Assembly: GCA_015143735.1 (NCBI GenBank)
Contig: VKHC01000271.1
Coordinates: 1 to 13,990 of the forward strand
Source: Synura sp. LO234KE
Lineage: Eukaryota; Sar; Synurophyceae; Synurales; Mallomonadaceae
Direction: 5' to 3'
Length of the DNA: 13,990 nucleotides
This document shows, piece by piece, positions 1-8,664 of this stretch. The notes below the pieces were generated by a model. That model was not told the DNA's origin. It did not search any database and was given only the letters and a program-made list of their open reading frames with translations. Each line of letters starts with the position of its first letter. Within the stretch, counting starts at the first letter, position 1. Made by a program: the position numbers and the translations under genes.

Positions 1-105
1 AAGTCAAAACTTAGGGCGTCGAAAACCGTATTGCAGTCAAGAGATGATGATATCAGCTCAGAAGATGAAGAACCGCTACCGCTGCCCGTTCCACTAGACT
101 ATTGA
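1..105 (+). CDS. 3' end of a truncated coding region, product unknown
   Basis: Frame 1 is open from the first base to a TGA at 103-105, giving 34 residues cut by the window edge. The end of the peptide has an acidic stretch (SRDDDISSEDEE) followed by a proline-rich tail ending PLPVPLDY. Such acidic and proline-rich C-termini are common in nuclear proteins and in transposases, but no diagnostic motif is present and I do not recognise the protein. The alternative frames are less protein-like. The codons use more G and C than the AT-rich DNA that follows, which supports real coding sequence. It could be the end of a host gene or of another mobile element; the window does not show which. Confidence 0.35.
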   Translation, partial: KSKLRASKTVLQSRDDDISSEDEEPLPLPVPLDY

Positions 106-633
106 ATTGAGTGCGTATTAAAATAAGACAATGGAGTTTCGAGATAGTCTGAGGAGCTTTAGTTTATTGAAGCCATTACTAGCACAGCGCTCTTTTCGTT
201 AACAATGTAATGGCCATATTTCCATACTCATACTATTACTTCTTGATTTGAACTGCTGTCCCCAATCCGTGTATGCATGAAACAACGACAGCAAGAAAAT
301 ACGTCGTAATTCCAAGAAGTTAAATGGGATATTCTACCCTCGTCAGCGGGCCGAAAATTTATCTTTCTTACATGACCCACCATTTAAACCCCAAAACAAG
401 TCTTTTCGTCCCAGATAAATCATATGGGGGAATACTTTAGCAGCCCTGATGATGCATGGACTCTTGGGGTTTGATGGTCTGCTTAGGCAGATTAGCTGAT
501 GTGCTCTCACCGGTGGTGGACAAACTTTGTACCTACTTTAGCTGGTGAACTTTAGATGAAATTTACATGGTAAAAGCCCAACCGGCTATAGTCACCATGA
601 TCCAAAGTCGACGATATTTTACGGACGTCTATA
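106..633. other. AT-rich intergenic DNA with short inverted repeats
   Basis: No open frame of meaningful length or protein-like character is visible. A short inverted repeat lies at 379-394 and 464-478 (TTGGGGTTT then ATGGT, one arm one base longer), with about 70 bases between the arms. A second element at about 539-596 resembles the repeat cluster at 6045-6170 and is listed separately. Confidence 0.5.
539..596 (+). repeat. Diverged copy of the AGCTGGT...GCTATAG dispersed repeat
   Basis: The stretch starts with TAGCTGGTG and ends with CCCAACCGGCTATAGTCACC (577-596). The second piece matches 6074-6094 except for one A/G change and one extra C. Both loci have the order AGCTGGT, spacer, CCCAACC(A/G)GCTATAGTC, so the two sites look like members of one repeat family about 5.5 kb apart. 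No coding content is seen. Confidence 0.45.
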
Positions 634-874
634 TCATCGGAATCGGTATAGAGTAACCGTAAATAGAGTGGTAGAATGGCCGGCGGGCGCACCATTGGCC
701 AGCTTAATCAATCCATTCTTTATTAGATTTTGCACAAAAATATTCAATTTCTCAAGATTAATCTCGTGCTCTAGTAATAAAATCATCTTTAGAAATGCAA
801 GTATACAACACATCACCATCTTCAAGATTCTGTACAACCGGGTTCATCAAGTTGCTTCGGCGACAACGAATTAA
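634..874 (-). pseudogene. Short frameshifted coding relic, family unknown
   Basis: Read on the minus strand, this stretch gives successive protein-like pieces in different frames. There is SPKQLDEPG near 850, then QNLEDGDVLYTCISKDDF, then after another shift INLEKLNIFVQNLIKNGLIK and LANGAPAGHSTTLF. The pieces follow in order with only small frame changes, which is how a decayed gene looks. A plus-strand frame over the same bases (668-874) is probably the shadow. I cannot name the family; a transposon-encoded protein is the most likely source given the surroundings. The evidence is only the protein-like composition. Confidence 0.25.
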
Positions 875-1800
875 AATATTAATCATTCATCTTAGGCTTT
901 TTTAAAATTTCTGATTAACTCATCATAGGCTTTTCTTTCCTACGGCGAGAATATTAAGCAACCATCTTTCTCTAGACGACTTTACGTGGACCAGCTATCG
1001 TACGGATTATATGACGAAAAAGTAAAAAGACAAATCAGTAACTCAATTCTTAGCATATTCCCCACACCCTCTCCCTTCAACCCCCAATATACATTGGATG
1101 CATAAAAGACATGTAATATGTCTAAATACAGGATGGAAGGCATATGACGTCCGCTATGTATCGTACTCCGAACCTAATTATAGGTAGTAAGAATCAATCA
1201 AGCATATGCTGTGCTTTCGCACGATCAAAATACGCGATTTGATCAAGATCTGAAGCCCATATCATGGTACAATTCTGATTAACCTTCCTCCATGTGCCCT
1301 AATACCATACCGCTATCTGCTAAATTTTAGGCTATGTGGTAGCTCCGATATTCTGTGTTTCTAATATAATGTTTACGTAATATTGGTACGTCATACATAT
1401 TACCTCAAATATGACCGCACCAAAAGTAATTAGCTACCAAAATATTCCGATAGATTTCAATTTACGTCAATGAATCTGAAGAGGAGCGTCTACTTCTCTT
1501 ACGCCATGTTTTAAGCCACTATATTCACCGTTTAGGTGTACATGGCTGTAAAATTTTGAAGAAGTGAAAACTCTGCGGTCAGTGAGTAACATACTAATCG
1601 TGGATGATATTTAATCGTTCCCATTTGTTTATCATTTCAGTTACCCGTGGCTTCCGGTAAAGTTTTACAAATTACTGTAGCATCCAACCCGCAGCCTAAT
1701 ACATCACTCACCAATTGAAATAAGGCTTCTTCAAGTGATAAACCGTCTCAGAACGACGTTTTTATACTTGCAGCATGCCTATGACATATTAGAAGATCAG
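875..1800. other. AT-rich DNA, no feature recognised
   Basis: All frames are densely interrupted. I see no RNA gene, no clear repeat structure and no protein motif here. It is probably old, mutated repeat DNA or plain intergenic spacer. Confidence 0.5.
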
Positions 1801-1989
1801 TCATTATTTGAAACTAATATGTATTTGAAATGTTGACTTAATTTTGGAATCAAATTTTGAACTTAGATTATGATAGTAAGATAGCGTAGCAAATGTGGGG
1901 AAAAAATTATAGAATAAAGAAAGTACAAATTTTGATGAACACTATAGGGACAGAATGACGTATAAGAACGATTACTAGGGGATAAAAAA

Positions 1990-2713
1990 TTAATTAACAG
2001 AAAGTAGTACCATGGACAGAGTAATTGAACTCAAATCAAAAAATTAAGTGGGAATTTGATAATTCAAGGCGCGGTTCGAGTACAGCAAATATTATAGGAA
2101 CACTTTTGTTTTGATAATTAATGTGATCAAGGGTTGCCAAACACGAATATATCGTAGAAGTATGTTTGTATATCATGTTACAGCATAGATGCTGGGTGCA
2201 AAAGTCTATTAAAGCTTAAGTAGCGAAAAGGATATCGCATTCAAATCTCATCTCGAGTAAAGACATGAAAACAATTCGAAACAAGAACTGGCTTAAGGCT
2301 ATCATCCGGGCCGATCCGCGGTCCTGTGGATCGGTGAGTTAGTGAGTTATCTTCAAGAAAATATTCTTGTGAACTGTAACTTCTTGCATTTTCCACGACC
2401 ATTATGATGCTTTTCATTTAGATGTACGCAATATGAGGCATCCGCAAAGGCAAAATCAATGTTTCCTCGGATGGAGCTTATTATATTCAAAAACTTGCTG
2501 TTTTCTGTTATAGAATTGTCAATAACGCGGAAGTACACATATGAAGGCAGGAACAATATCGAGAAATATTTTCAAATGCTAACGAATCAAGTTCGATCCA
2601 GCATCGAAAAGAAAATTCCGCCTGTGTTTGAAATTAAATTTGATGGATGGTCTGATGGATCAGGTGCGCATATTGTGGCTGTTTTCGTCTCCTATACATG
2701 TGGCTCAAGATAG
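1990..2713 (+). pseudogene. Decayed hAT-family transposase, N-terminal part
   Basis: The first half (about 2030-2290) is a broken BED-type zinc finger whose better copy is in the right arm. The second half reads in one frame from about 2411 to a stop at 2711-2713. It contains MELIIFKNLLFSVIE, then SITRKYT, then NNIEKYFQMLTNQVRSSIEK, then EIKFDGWSDGSGAHIVAVF. The order W/M-E-x-I followed by a DGWS(D/x)GS-x-H-x-x-A-x-F block is characteristic of the oomycete-type hAT transposases, where FDGW marks the start of the RNase-H-like catalytic fold. A complete transposase of this type runs to roughly 600-700 residues; only the first part is present here, and it ends at the palindrome boundary. The finger and body are separated by stops, so the copy is dead. 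Confidence 0.6.
2311..2334. repeat. Perfect 7 bp stem hairpin inside the hAT sequence, left copy
   Basis: CCGATCC and GGATCGG form a perfect 7 bp stem around a 10-base loop. The same hairpin is kept in the right arm at 4341-4364. Its local GC content is much higher than the surroundings. Confidence 0.5.
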
Positions 2714-2743
2714 TATAATGTGTCCCCGCTATTAGCTTGTGCT

Positions 2744-3922
2744 ATATACTATTGGAAAAATTTATTTATGACCTTTGACTGCAAAGAATAATAGGGTTGA
2801 CACTGAAGCGTTACGACGAACATCGCACGGCTATAATTGAGCCGTCAATAAACTTTTAGGGCTCATTTGTAAGCAACCACTGTCATTTTTTTTACTATTT
2901 ATCTGTCTTACTATTTTCATCGTTCATGTATTGAAACATCCAAAAGAGCTTCTTAACTACTTGTTGCACATGGATGAGATACCGAATTCGGAGGCCAGTC
3001 CAATTAGCCCATATTTCCGTACCAAAAGAGCTCCCTTTTCCCTTATCACCAAATTCGGCCGACTTTGGGAAACTTTAGTAACTTATTTTCTAAATTCATT
3101 AATCATAGTTTTTTGTGTATTTTAGACCTAGAGCTATTATTTTGCGTTCATCTAGTTGAGAGAAATTCAAAGGAAACATATTAAGCCAATTAATTAAACA
3201 ATTGGTGCATATTAGTGTACACTAGGCTGCGCTTCGTAAATTGTACTAACTTAGCAAATGCTTCACCTTACGCTGCTGCTTTCCTGGCTTCTTTCACTTA
3301 GATAACCAGGTAGTACAATATCTTGGATTGCAGCGTTGACAGGATGAGTATTCTAGCTACTAAATGTAAGGCTTGAGTACAGGGTGTAGAAGGGGGCGTA
3401 TTTTAGGCGGTACTGTTCCTCAACCGTTCCCGAAACAAGACTCTATTATAAACACTTTCATCCCACAGATGCTTCTTCGCAAGTAAGTTTTAGAGTACTT
3501 TCTAAATGTACAGGTAGCATGTTCCTCCTTAGTGCTGAGTATATTATTCTCTTGGAAAGAAGCTTCTCGCACATATTTGATTTGGAGAGAACATGCTCTG
3601 CACCCGCGTGTAATGTATATTATTACCCAAGCGACAGAGTTTCGACTAGATCATCACCACTTTGAAGTTGTTGTATCGCTATGGTTTTTGGGTAGAGCGG
3701 GCTTTAAAAAGCTCATACCTGTCACATACCATGTGTATCTAAATAATGCATTGATGCTAAATGCAGCCTGTGCGACGCGTAACCGACCAGTGGCATCTCA
3801 CAAGACACCCGAAATGTTTATTGACAGCGCAATTATTGCAGCTCATAACTGTACAGAATTCTCTACTGCGCGATGTCCGCCTTAAAGCTTAAGTGACAAA
3901 AATAATTCTTCATCAAAAAGGG
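2744..3922 (-). pseudogene. Centre of the palindrome: decayed central and C-terminal hAT transposase
   Basis: The minus strand continues the reading of the right arm. At about 3805-3750 it gives SCEMPLVGYASHRLHLA, which fits the conserved hAT block (VP)LVGCASHRLNLA that follows the second catalytic region. Further on it gives HYTRVQSMF (about 3615-3585), a possible worn form of the TRWSST block. Then come ILILSTLQSKIL (about 3345-3310) and a basic KEARKAAA...GEAFAKLVQFTKRS stretch (about 3290-3225), as in the C-terminal part of these transposases. Many stops and shifts interrupt it. Below about 3200 I can no longer follow the family, and the C-terminal dimerisation motif was not found. The 117-codon plus-strand frame at 3532-3885 is the antisense shadow of this relic. 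Confidence 0.5.
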
Positions 3923-3949
3923 AGCACAAGCTAATAGTGGGGTCATTAT

Positions 3950-4600
3950 ACTATCTTGACCCACATATGTAAAAGGCGAAAAAAGCCACAATATGCGCAC
4001 CTGATCCATCAGACCATCCATCAAATTTAATTTCAAACACAGGCGGAATTTTCTTTTTGATGCTGGATCGAACTTGATTCGTTAGCATTTGAAAATATTT
4101 TGTGATAGCTGTCCTCGAAATTGTTCCTGCCTTCCCCTACTTCCGCGTTATATTGACGATTCTGCAACAGAAAACAGTGAGTTTTTGAATATAATAAGCT
4201 CCATTCGAGGAAACATTGATTTTGCCTTTGCGGATGCCTCATATTGCGTACATCTAAATGAAAAGCATTATAATGGTGGTGGAAAATGCAAGAAGTTACA
4301 GTTCACAAGAATATTTTCTTGAAGATAACTCACTAACTCACCGATCCACAGGACCGCGGATCGGCCCGGATGATAGCCTTAAGCCAGTTCTTGTTTCGAA
4401 TTGTTTTCATGTCTTTACTCGAGATGAGATTTGAATGCGATATCCTTTTCGCTTCTTGAATAAACGTTTGCACCCAGCATTTACAAACATACTTCTGCGA
4501 TATATTCAAAGTAAAATAGATCCTGAAATATTTGCTTGTTCTCGAACCGCGCCTTGAATTATCAAATTCCCACTTAATTTTTTGATTTGAGTTCAATTAC
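3950..4600 (-). pseudogene. Decayed hAT-family transposase, BED finger and N-terminal body
   Basis: The minus-strand frame from 4596 to 4333 (87 codons) carries YVCKCW (cysteines 38 and 40) and then, about 12 residues later, KRISHSNLISSKDM. This is a worn BED-type zinc finger: CxC, then (K)xG(Y/H)SNLxSHxxxxH, with the zinc-binding histidines largely lost. After a stop region, the body follows as VRSSIKKKIPPVFEIKFDG and WSDGSGAHIVA near 4075-3985. BED-finger hAT transposases bind the ends of their element and move it by cut and paste in the nucleus. The frame is broken several times between finger and body, so no functional protein can be made. Together with 2744-3922 it forms the longer of the two facing hAT copies. 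Confidence 0.6.
4341..4364. repeat. Perfect 7 bp stem hairpin inside the hAT sequence, right copy
   Basis: This is the mirror copy of the hairpin at 2311-2334, with identical stem bases and the complementary loop. Confidence 0.5.
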
Positions 4601-4990
4601 TCTGTCCACGGTATGACTTTTTCGTTGCTTGATTTTACCCAAATTCGGACGAATTCAACTAAAAAAAAATATATTATCCCATAACACCTGACATATTGCT
4701 TCCCTTAACCCTAGTTTTATCTTATTTTCCCGTGAATAAAGCCGCACATATTATTCGGTCGATCATCCCTACTGATGCATATTTATCCTTCTTTCCCGTT
4801 CTCATATACGTCATTTTTTCTGTCCCCAGTGTGTATCTAAAATATATACTTTCTTTCTCTTGAAAATTTTCCCCTACATTTACTACACGTGTTATGTTAT
4901 TCGATGAAATCATTGACATATGGAGATCCCGACCAAATATGTCACAAAATATCGATCCATATAATATTTGATTTCATACATAAATCGCAA

Positions 4991-5214
4991 TTTTACTAAA
5001 ACTACACAAATATCGTTTACATCCAAAATCTCTAACTCGTTAACTCACAATCTATATACTTACTCAATATAATGCTTTCATTCCTACTATCCACTACTTT
5101 GCAATTTTATTCAATCAATTTATTAAATGTTGTATCACCCAATAAATTATATCATGGGTTGTCGATATCAATTTACGATTTGATTCTAAAATTCCCTACT
5201 AGAGCACTACCTAT
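4991..5214. other. AT-rich spacer, nothing recognised
   Basis: This is very AT-rich sequence between the palindrome and the CT-rich repeat. A plus-strand frame enters here at 5072, but its first part is hydrophobic, low-complexity sequence without a motif. Confidence 0.4.
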
Positions 5215-5645
5215 GCCTTGCCAACACCTCCCACCACTCAATACCACTCCCGCACGCTTCCCACCGCCTCCAACTTCTCTCTCTGTCATTACCAATGCCT
5301 CTCCACCGCCGCCCACCTCTCAATACCACTGCCTATGCCTATACTCGGCCTACGATGCTCTCCCAGTCGCTGCATGTGCCTCCAGGCCCCCGCCCACCAC
5401 TCAATACCGCTGCCTAGTATGCCTCCACTCCGCCTCCCATACTCTCCCTGTTGCTGTCTATGCTGTGCTTCCCCGCTTCGTTCCACCCTTCAATGTCGCT
5501 GCCTATGCCTCCACTCCGCCACCCATCTCTACCGCTGCTTATATTTCCCCATAGCCTCCCACCGCTCCCTGTCGCTGCCTACGCTATGCTTCCCCTCCGC
5601 CTCCTACCTCTAAATACCGCGGCATATGCCTTCCCTTCGTCGCCT
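5215..5645 (+). repeat. CT-rich minisatellite, units of about 81 bp built from two half-units
   Basis: A TCAATACC(A/G)CT core recurs at 5238, 5320 and 5401 (spacing 82 and 81), with weaker forms near 5490, 5566 and 5611. Between these cores a related half-unit ends in (G)CTG(C/T)(C/A)TATG(C)CT-like sequence. The plus strand is rich in C and T and poor in G. Because stop codons are rare in such sequence and the unit is a multiple of three, several plus-strand frames stay open (5072-5554, 5218-5613, 5451-5690), giving Pro/Leu/Ala/Tyr/Cys-rich peptides. The openness of several overlapping frames argues that none is a gene. Confidence 0.7.
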
Positions 5646-5649
5646 ATAG

Positions 5650-6040
5650 ATTATAGGAATCTCAATAATGATATTATTGCAAAATATTAAGGCAATATCG
5701 TTGGTATGCGCTGTATAATAACTAAATATTATTTATGTGGTTGAAAACGGTGTCAGAGACAATTCAAAGTAACCCGGAGAGAAGTGAGAAATTGATAGAT
5801 CAAGAAAACAGGAAAACAGGAAACAATCAGAAATAATTGGGATGCAGTAATTAAAGCATACAGTTCACTAAATCTTTGGAAATTTGCCTTAAAACGGGAA
5901 ACGGGGCGTTCCTCTTAGAAAACTACCAAATGGGAATGTAAATATTTCGTGCTTCGCGATACAAAAAGAGTGACACAGGAAGTCGTAGGAATGAATCAAA
6001 ATAGTAAATATCAAGATAATACCATCAAATTAGTTTTACC
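5650..6040. other. AT-rich DNA, no feature recognised
   Basis: The sequence returns abruptly to AT-rich composition. No frame has protein-like character. A frame at 5949-6134 runs into the AGCTATAG hairpin cluster and is not supported as a gene. Confidence 0.45.
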
Positions 6041-6044
6041 TCGG

Positions 6045-6170
6045 CGAGTGGACTATATAGCTGGTCCATCGAACCCAACCAGCTATAGTCCACCGACTAT
6101 AGCTGGGTGTTTTGAATTGAATATACCGCTGTAGCTGGTCTACTTGAAGCCCCTCCAGCTATGGCAGGGG
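6045..6170. repeat. Cluster of AGCTATAG/CTATAGCT hairpins
   Basis: GGACTATATAGCTGGT (6050-6065) pairs with ACCAGCTATAGTCC (6078-6091) around a 12-base loop, with a 2-base bulge. The same core returns as GACTATAGCTGGGT (6095-6108), then TAGCTGG (about 6132) and CCAGCTATGG (6155-6164). The last lies inside a CCCCT...AGGGG stem (6150-6170). A related copy is at 539-596. This could be the end of a small non-autonomous element or a tandem hairpin repeat; no target duplication was identified. Confidence 0.5.
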
Positions 6171-6361
6171 TTTTAGTGTTGGATTAAGTTGGAACCATTA
6201 TAGTTGGTAACCCTAGCATGGTTTGTTATCCACTGATGGTTGCTTCTTGGCGCTACCGATGACGGAATATTTTAAACTACCGATTAAATTATATTGATAC
6301 CCCCATATTATAAGCGCTCAAGGTGAAAAGTTCACATATGCCCAACTTGGTATCAGACTTT
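6171..6361. other. Spacer, nothing recognised
   Basis: Mixed-composition DNA without a coding frame or a repeat that I can support. Confidence 0.35.
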
Positions 6362-6837
6362 TCAATCGATACTCGAATGGCTGAGTTCGGCGGTCATAAA
6401 TTCTTTGATTCTGGGGTACATACAAGAGAGCCTTGTTACAGCCTTCCGTGTCAGATTCACTAAAAAATTTGCTGTACTAGGTTCATGGTTCACCTCCGTT
6501 GACACTGAACTAGTGACGCTCAAACAATAATCCGCACTCTCAGATCCAAATCGCTCAGCCCCTCCAGGTTTTTCGCTCTCCCACCGACTCTTTTTGGCCA
6601 TCAACGCGCTCTGCCACCAGATATTTCTACTTAAAGAACTCAATTCATATTTAAAATCATCATGCATTCTATCATTATTTTTATGCTTGGAGTAAATGTG
6701 TGGTCCTCTCTACTGGAATGTTTTAGAGTGCCCATTATTTCCGCTTGAGCATTTTCTATACAATGGCTTGCAAATATGTCAAGCTCGGTTGAATCAGCTG
6801 AATAAGTTCTTTTCATGATTTGTTCCAACAACCTCAT
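6362..6837 (-). pseudogene. Frameshifted coding relic, family unknown
   Basis: Two minus-strand frames follow each other and overlap by 28 bases. The first runs 6837 to 6640 (LLEQIMKRTYSADSTELDIF and AQAEIMGTLKHSSRED). The second runs 6667 to 6362 (SLSRNIWWQSALMAKKSRWE and KAVTRLSCMYPRIKEFMTAE). Both have balanced, protein-like composition, and a single frame change near 6650 would make one reading of about 155 residues. I do not recognise the family. It lies downstream, on the same strand, of the Helitron Rep relic at 7400-7680 and could be a later part of that element, but no helicase motif is visible to prove it. Confidence 0.3.
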
Positions 6838-6839
6838 TT

Positions 6840-7399
6840 ATCGCCGTTGAATCTCGGACATCCCATTTTACTAATACTAAAGTAAATTTTTTTAAATTCG
6901 ACCTGAATGTAGCTTGTATTACTACAATATTTGTAACTGCTTTCCATGTGATATAATGCACGTTTTGAATTACGTTGATGTAGCTTTAAGGCGCCATCGT
7001 TATAATAATTGCTCAATAAGGTGTAAAACAATATTTGCAACTAAATTTTTTCTTTTGATTTTTTCCCCTTTTCTGCTTGATTTCCTTGATGCTTATTCGA
7101 TCCTTTTGTGCTTACGTTCGCGTGACTTTAGACGATTTTTTGTAGTTATTGAGTCCTATTTGAATTTGAATTACCTCATACTTTTTAATGTTTTTCTCTC
7201 GAATAGAATATTGGTAGCGCATATATTTCTTACTGCTTTGCTTTCTCAACTATCTCTATTATATGGAATTGCCCTGACCTTGTCCATTCTACCGCGAGAG
7301 CGCGCAGGCATAAAAAGTATATGTATACATTCTCTAAGTATCGGCATCAACTGTAGGCGACCCGTACAAATTTAACATTGCACATTTAACCACTTGAAG
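6840..7399. other. AT-rich DNA with a doubtful hydrophobic open frame (6914-7375, plus)
   Basis: A 153-codon plus-strand frame covers 6914-7375. Its product would be very hydrophobic, rich in Phe, Leu and Ile, which is what T-rich sequence encodes by chance. It has no signal-peptide and loop architecture that I trust and no motif. On the minus strand the same bases give Lys/Arg-rich pieces (KSRERKHKRIE, RKSSRKGEKIKRKN) broken by stops, which may be decayed coding sequence of the Helitron relic. Neither reading is strong. Confidence 0.25.
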
Positions 7400-7680
7400 T
7401 TATTCGTCCAAATCCCAGAGCCATAGTATTCGGTTCTCAAGTTCTCCTTCAACCGACTGCAGTTGGGGATATTTAGGTGTGATATCCGACGATTGTCGGG
7501 ATTCGCGTAGAAATTGACTTTGGACGGTACCGTAATAGTATGAATATTTGGCCACTGATGTGATTAAGTTCATGATCGGAAGGCAGTTTTGAAATGCTAG
7601 TAAATATGGTTCTAATGGAATTAGCCAGGTTTGGCCAAGGATCATCCAAAGTCAGGTGCCTTTTTGTACTCGCTACCACT
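7400..7680 (-). pseudogene. Relic of a Helitron Rep (Helitron-like N) domain
   Basis: On the minus strand, HLTLDDPW (about 7658-7635) is followed after a one-frame shift by WLIPLEPYLLAFQN, then IMNLITSVAKYSYYYGTVQ (to about 7520). Then come DITPKYPQLQSVEGELENRI and LWLWDLDE. Helitron Rep proteins have the order LDNRWVVPYNPxLLxxxxxHxNVE, then SVKYLxKYxxKG with the two catalytic tyrosines, then DEIxxYxxxRxVxxxEAxWRxxxF. The order, spacing and both tyrosine positions of the KYxxxY block fit. The HxNVE block is worn and the lysines after the tyrosines are lost. In an intact element Rep nicks and rejoins one DNA strand for rolling-circle transposition; this copy is dead. The match is by eye. Confidence 0.45.
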
Positions 7681-7771
7681 GCTATTTTGCCTCATGTTAT
7701 TTTAGGCTTCTACTTGAATCGGGTCATAGACCCCGGAATTCTAACAAGTCTACATTCGCCCATATTCACGA

Positions 7772-7839
7772 CAATCCATAAGAAAGAAAGAATCTGATTA
7801 TTAGTCAATCCATAAGAAAGAAAGAATCTGATTATTAGT
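7772..7839 (+). repeat. Perfect 34 bp tandem duplication
   Basis: The 34-base unit starting CAATCCATAAGAAAG and ending ATTATTAGT is present at 7772-7805 and again at 7806-7839 without any difference. Two exact copies suggest a recent slippage or repair event. The unit itself contains an AGAA(AG)AA purine run. Confidence 0.9.
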
Positions 7840-8659
7840 TACGGTACGATGCATGGCAATGCTCAATAATACTACTTTTATTCAAGTACAACGCAACAAC
7901 ACAACAACCCACTAAGTACAAATAGTGGTTAGAAACTTTTGCAGGAGTAATCCAATTTTCTTCTTCAGTGCGATCACTCAGCGCCATTTAAAGCTGTGTA
8001 GATATGCGCTATATTCACTATTTCATCCCGCAAATATTGGGGATAATAATATAACAGGGTAGATATATAGCTCCAATTATCGAGTACTACAAGAACTCGC
8101 TCACGTATTCTTAATCAATACGCAGAATTATCCAAAGAGTAATTGCAGCTATTGATCTTTGAGAAGCTTTACAAAAAGTTGTCATACAAACCAAATAATT
8201 ATAATTGATTAAACAGCACAGGTCAATCACGAGGGTAAAGTAGAGTATTGCAGTACAGCCCGATATTAGATTTATATGAGCAATGTTTATAAGCAGACGA
8301 ATTGAGGAAGGAGTTTGTGAAAAAAGAGGCAAAACCGGTCCCACTCTGAAAATTTTCGCTGAGTTTAGCGATAAAATATATCGATTTATTTGCGAACATA
8401 ATCCATCCCAACATAATCCTTGCGAGTTCTATTTGAAATTGAATTCAGCGTGATTGAAAACATATTAAAAATTTTGAACCATGAATTTTAATCTGGTCGT
8501 ATCTCGCTGATTCTCGGCACACGTAAACTTCTGCATGTGAGTGAGAGGTGTTTGAGGTCTTTCGTAAAAAATGCAGTAAGTAATAGGGCTGCTGTGTTAT
8601 TCGGCCATCTTTTCAGAGAACGCAAGAAAAAAAGGGCATGTTTTCTTTCTTTAATAGCA
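7840..8659. other. AT-rich DNA to the left of the retrotransposon, nothing recognised
   Basis: Several frames of 60-77 codons exist on the minus strand, but none has a recognisable motif. The plus-strand frame at 8537-8728 runs straight into the LTR and is therefore at least partly artificial. This DNA joins to 13880-13990 across the insertion. Confidence 0.4.
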
Positions 8660-8664
8660 TTCCC
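8660..8664 (+). repeat. Target site duplication, left copy (TTCCC)
   Basis: TTCCC directly precedes the left LTR and is repeated directly after the right LTR at 13875-13879. A 5 bp duplication is the usual size for Ty1/Copia integrases. Confidence 0.9.

Larger units (their letters stand above)
1800..2743 (+). repeat. Left arm of a large imperfect inverted repeat (hAT copy)
   Basis: This arm is the reverse complement of about 3923-4990. The match is nearly perfect over about 2222-2500 (paired with about 4170-4440). It is weaker but still traceable outwards, for example at the CCATGGACAGAG block near 2010 and the AATGTGGGGAAAA block near 1892. The inner edge is sharp: both arms share CTATTAGCTTGTGCT and then diverge after 2743. 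Relative to the right arm, this arm carries insertions of about 32, 18 and 6 bases between 2100 and 2225. The outer limit is approximate. Confidence 0.75.
3923..4990 (-). repeat. Right arm of the large imperfect inverted repeat (hAT copy)
   Basis: This arm is the reverse complement of about 1800-2743. The inner boundary at 3923 is sharp, while the outer boundary near 4990 is a gradual loss of similarity. It has fewer insertions than the left arm and so may be closer to the ancestral sequence. Confidence 0.75.

Noticed and set aside
2334-2421. 88-base intron (GTGAGT...TTTCATTTAG) between BED finger and body of the hAT gene
   Set aside because: The splice sites look good and are kept in both arms, but joining them puts the body out of frame with the finger. 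In decayed copies this cannot be settled.
3532-3885. 117-codon plus-strand open frame as a gene
   Set aside because: The opposite strand carries the recognisable hAT block LVGYASHRLHLA, so the plus frame is the antisense shadow of a transposase relic.
5072-5554. 160-codon proline-rich open frame as a secreted or structural protein
   Set aside because: Several plus-strand frames are open over the same CT-rich tandem repeat; low G content and the repeat unit length explain this without a gene.
6914-7375. 153-codon hydrophobic frame as a membrane protein
   Set aside because: It is T-rich sequence encoding mostly Phe, Leu and Ile, with no motif. An open frame of this length is not surprising in T-biased DNA, so I kept it only as a note.
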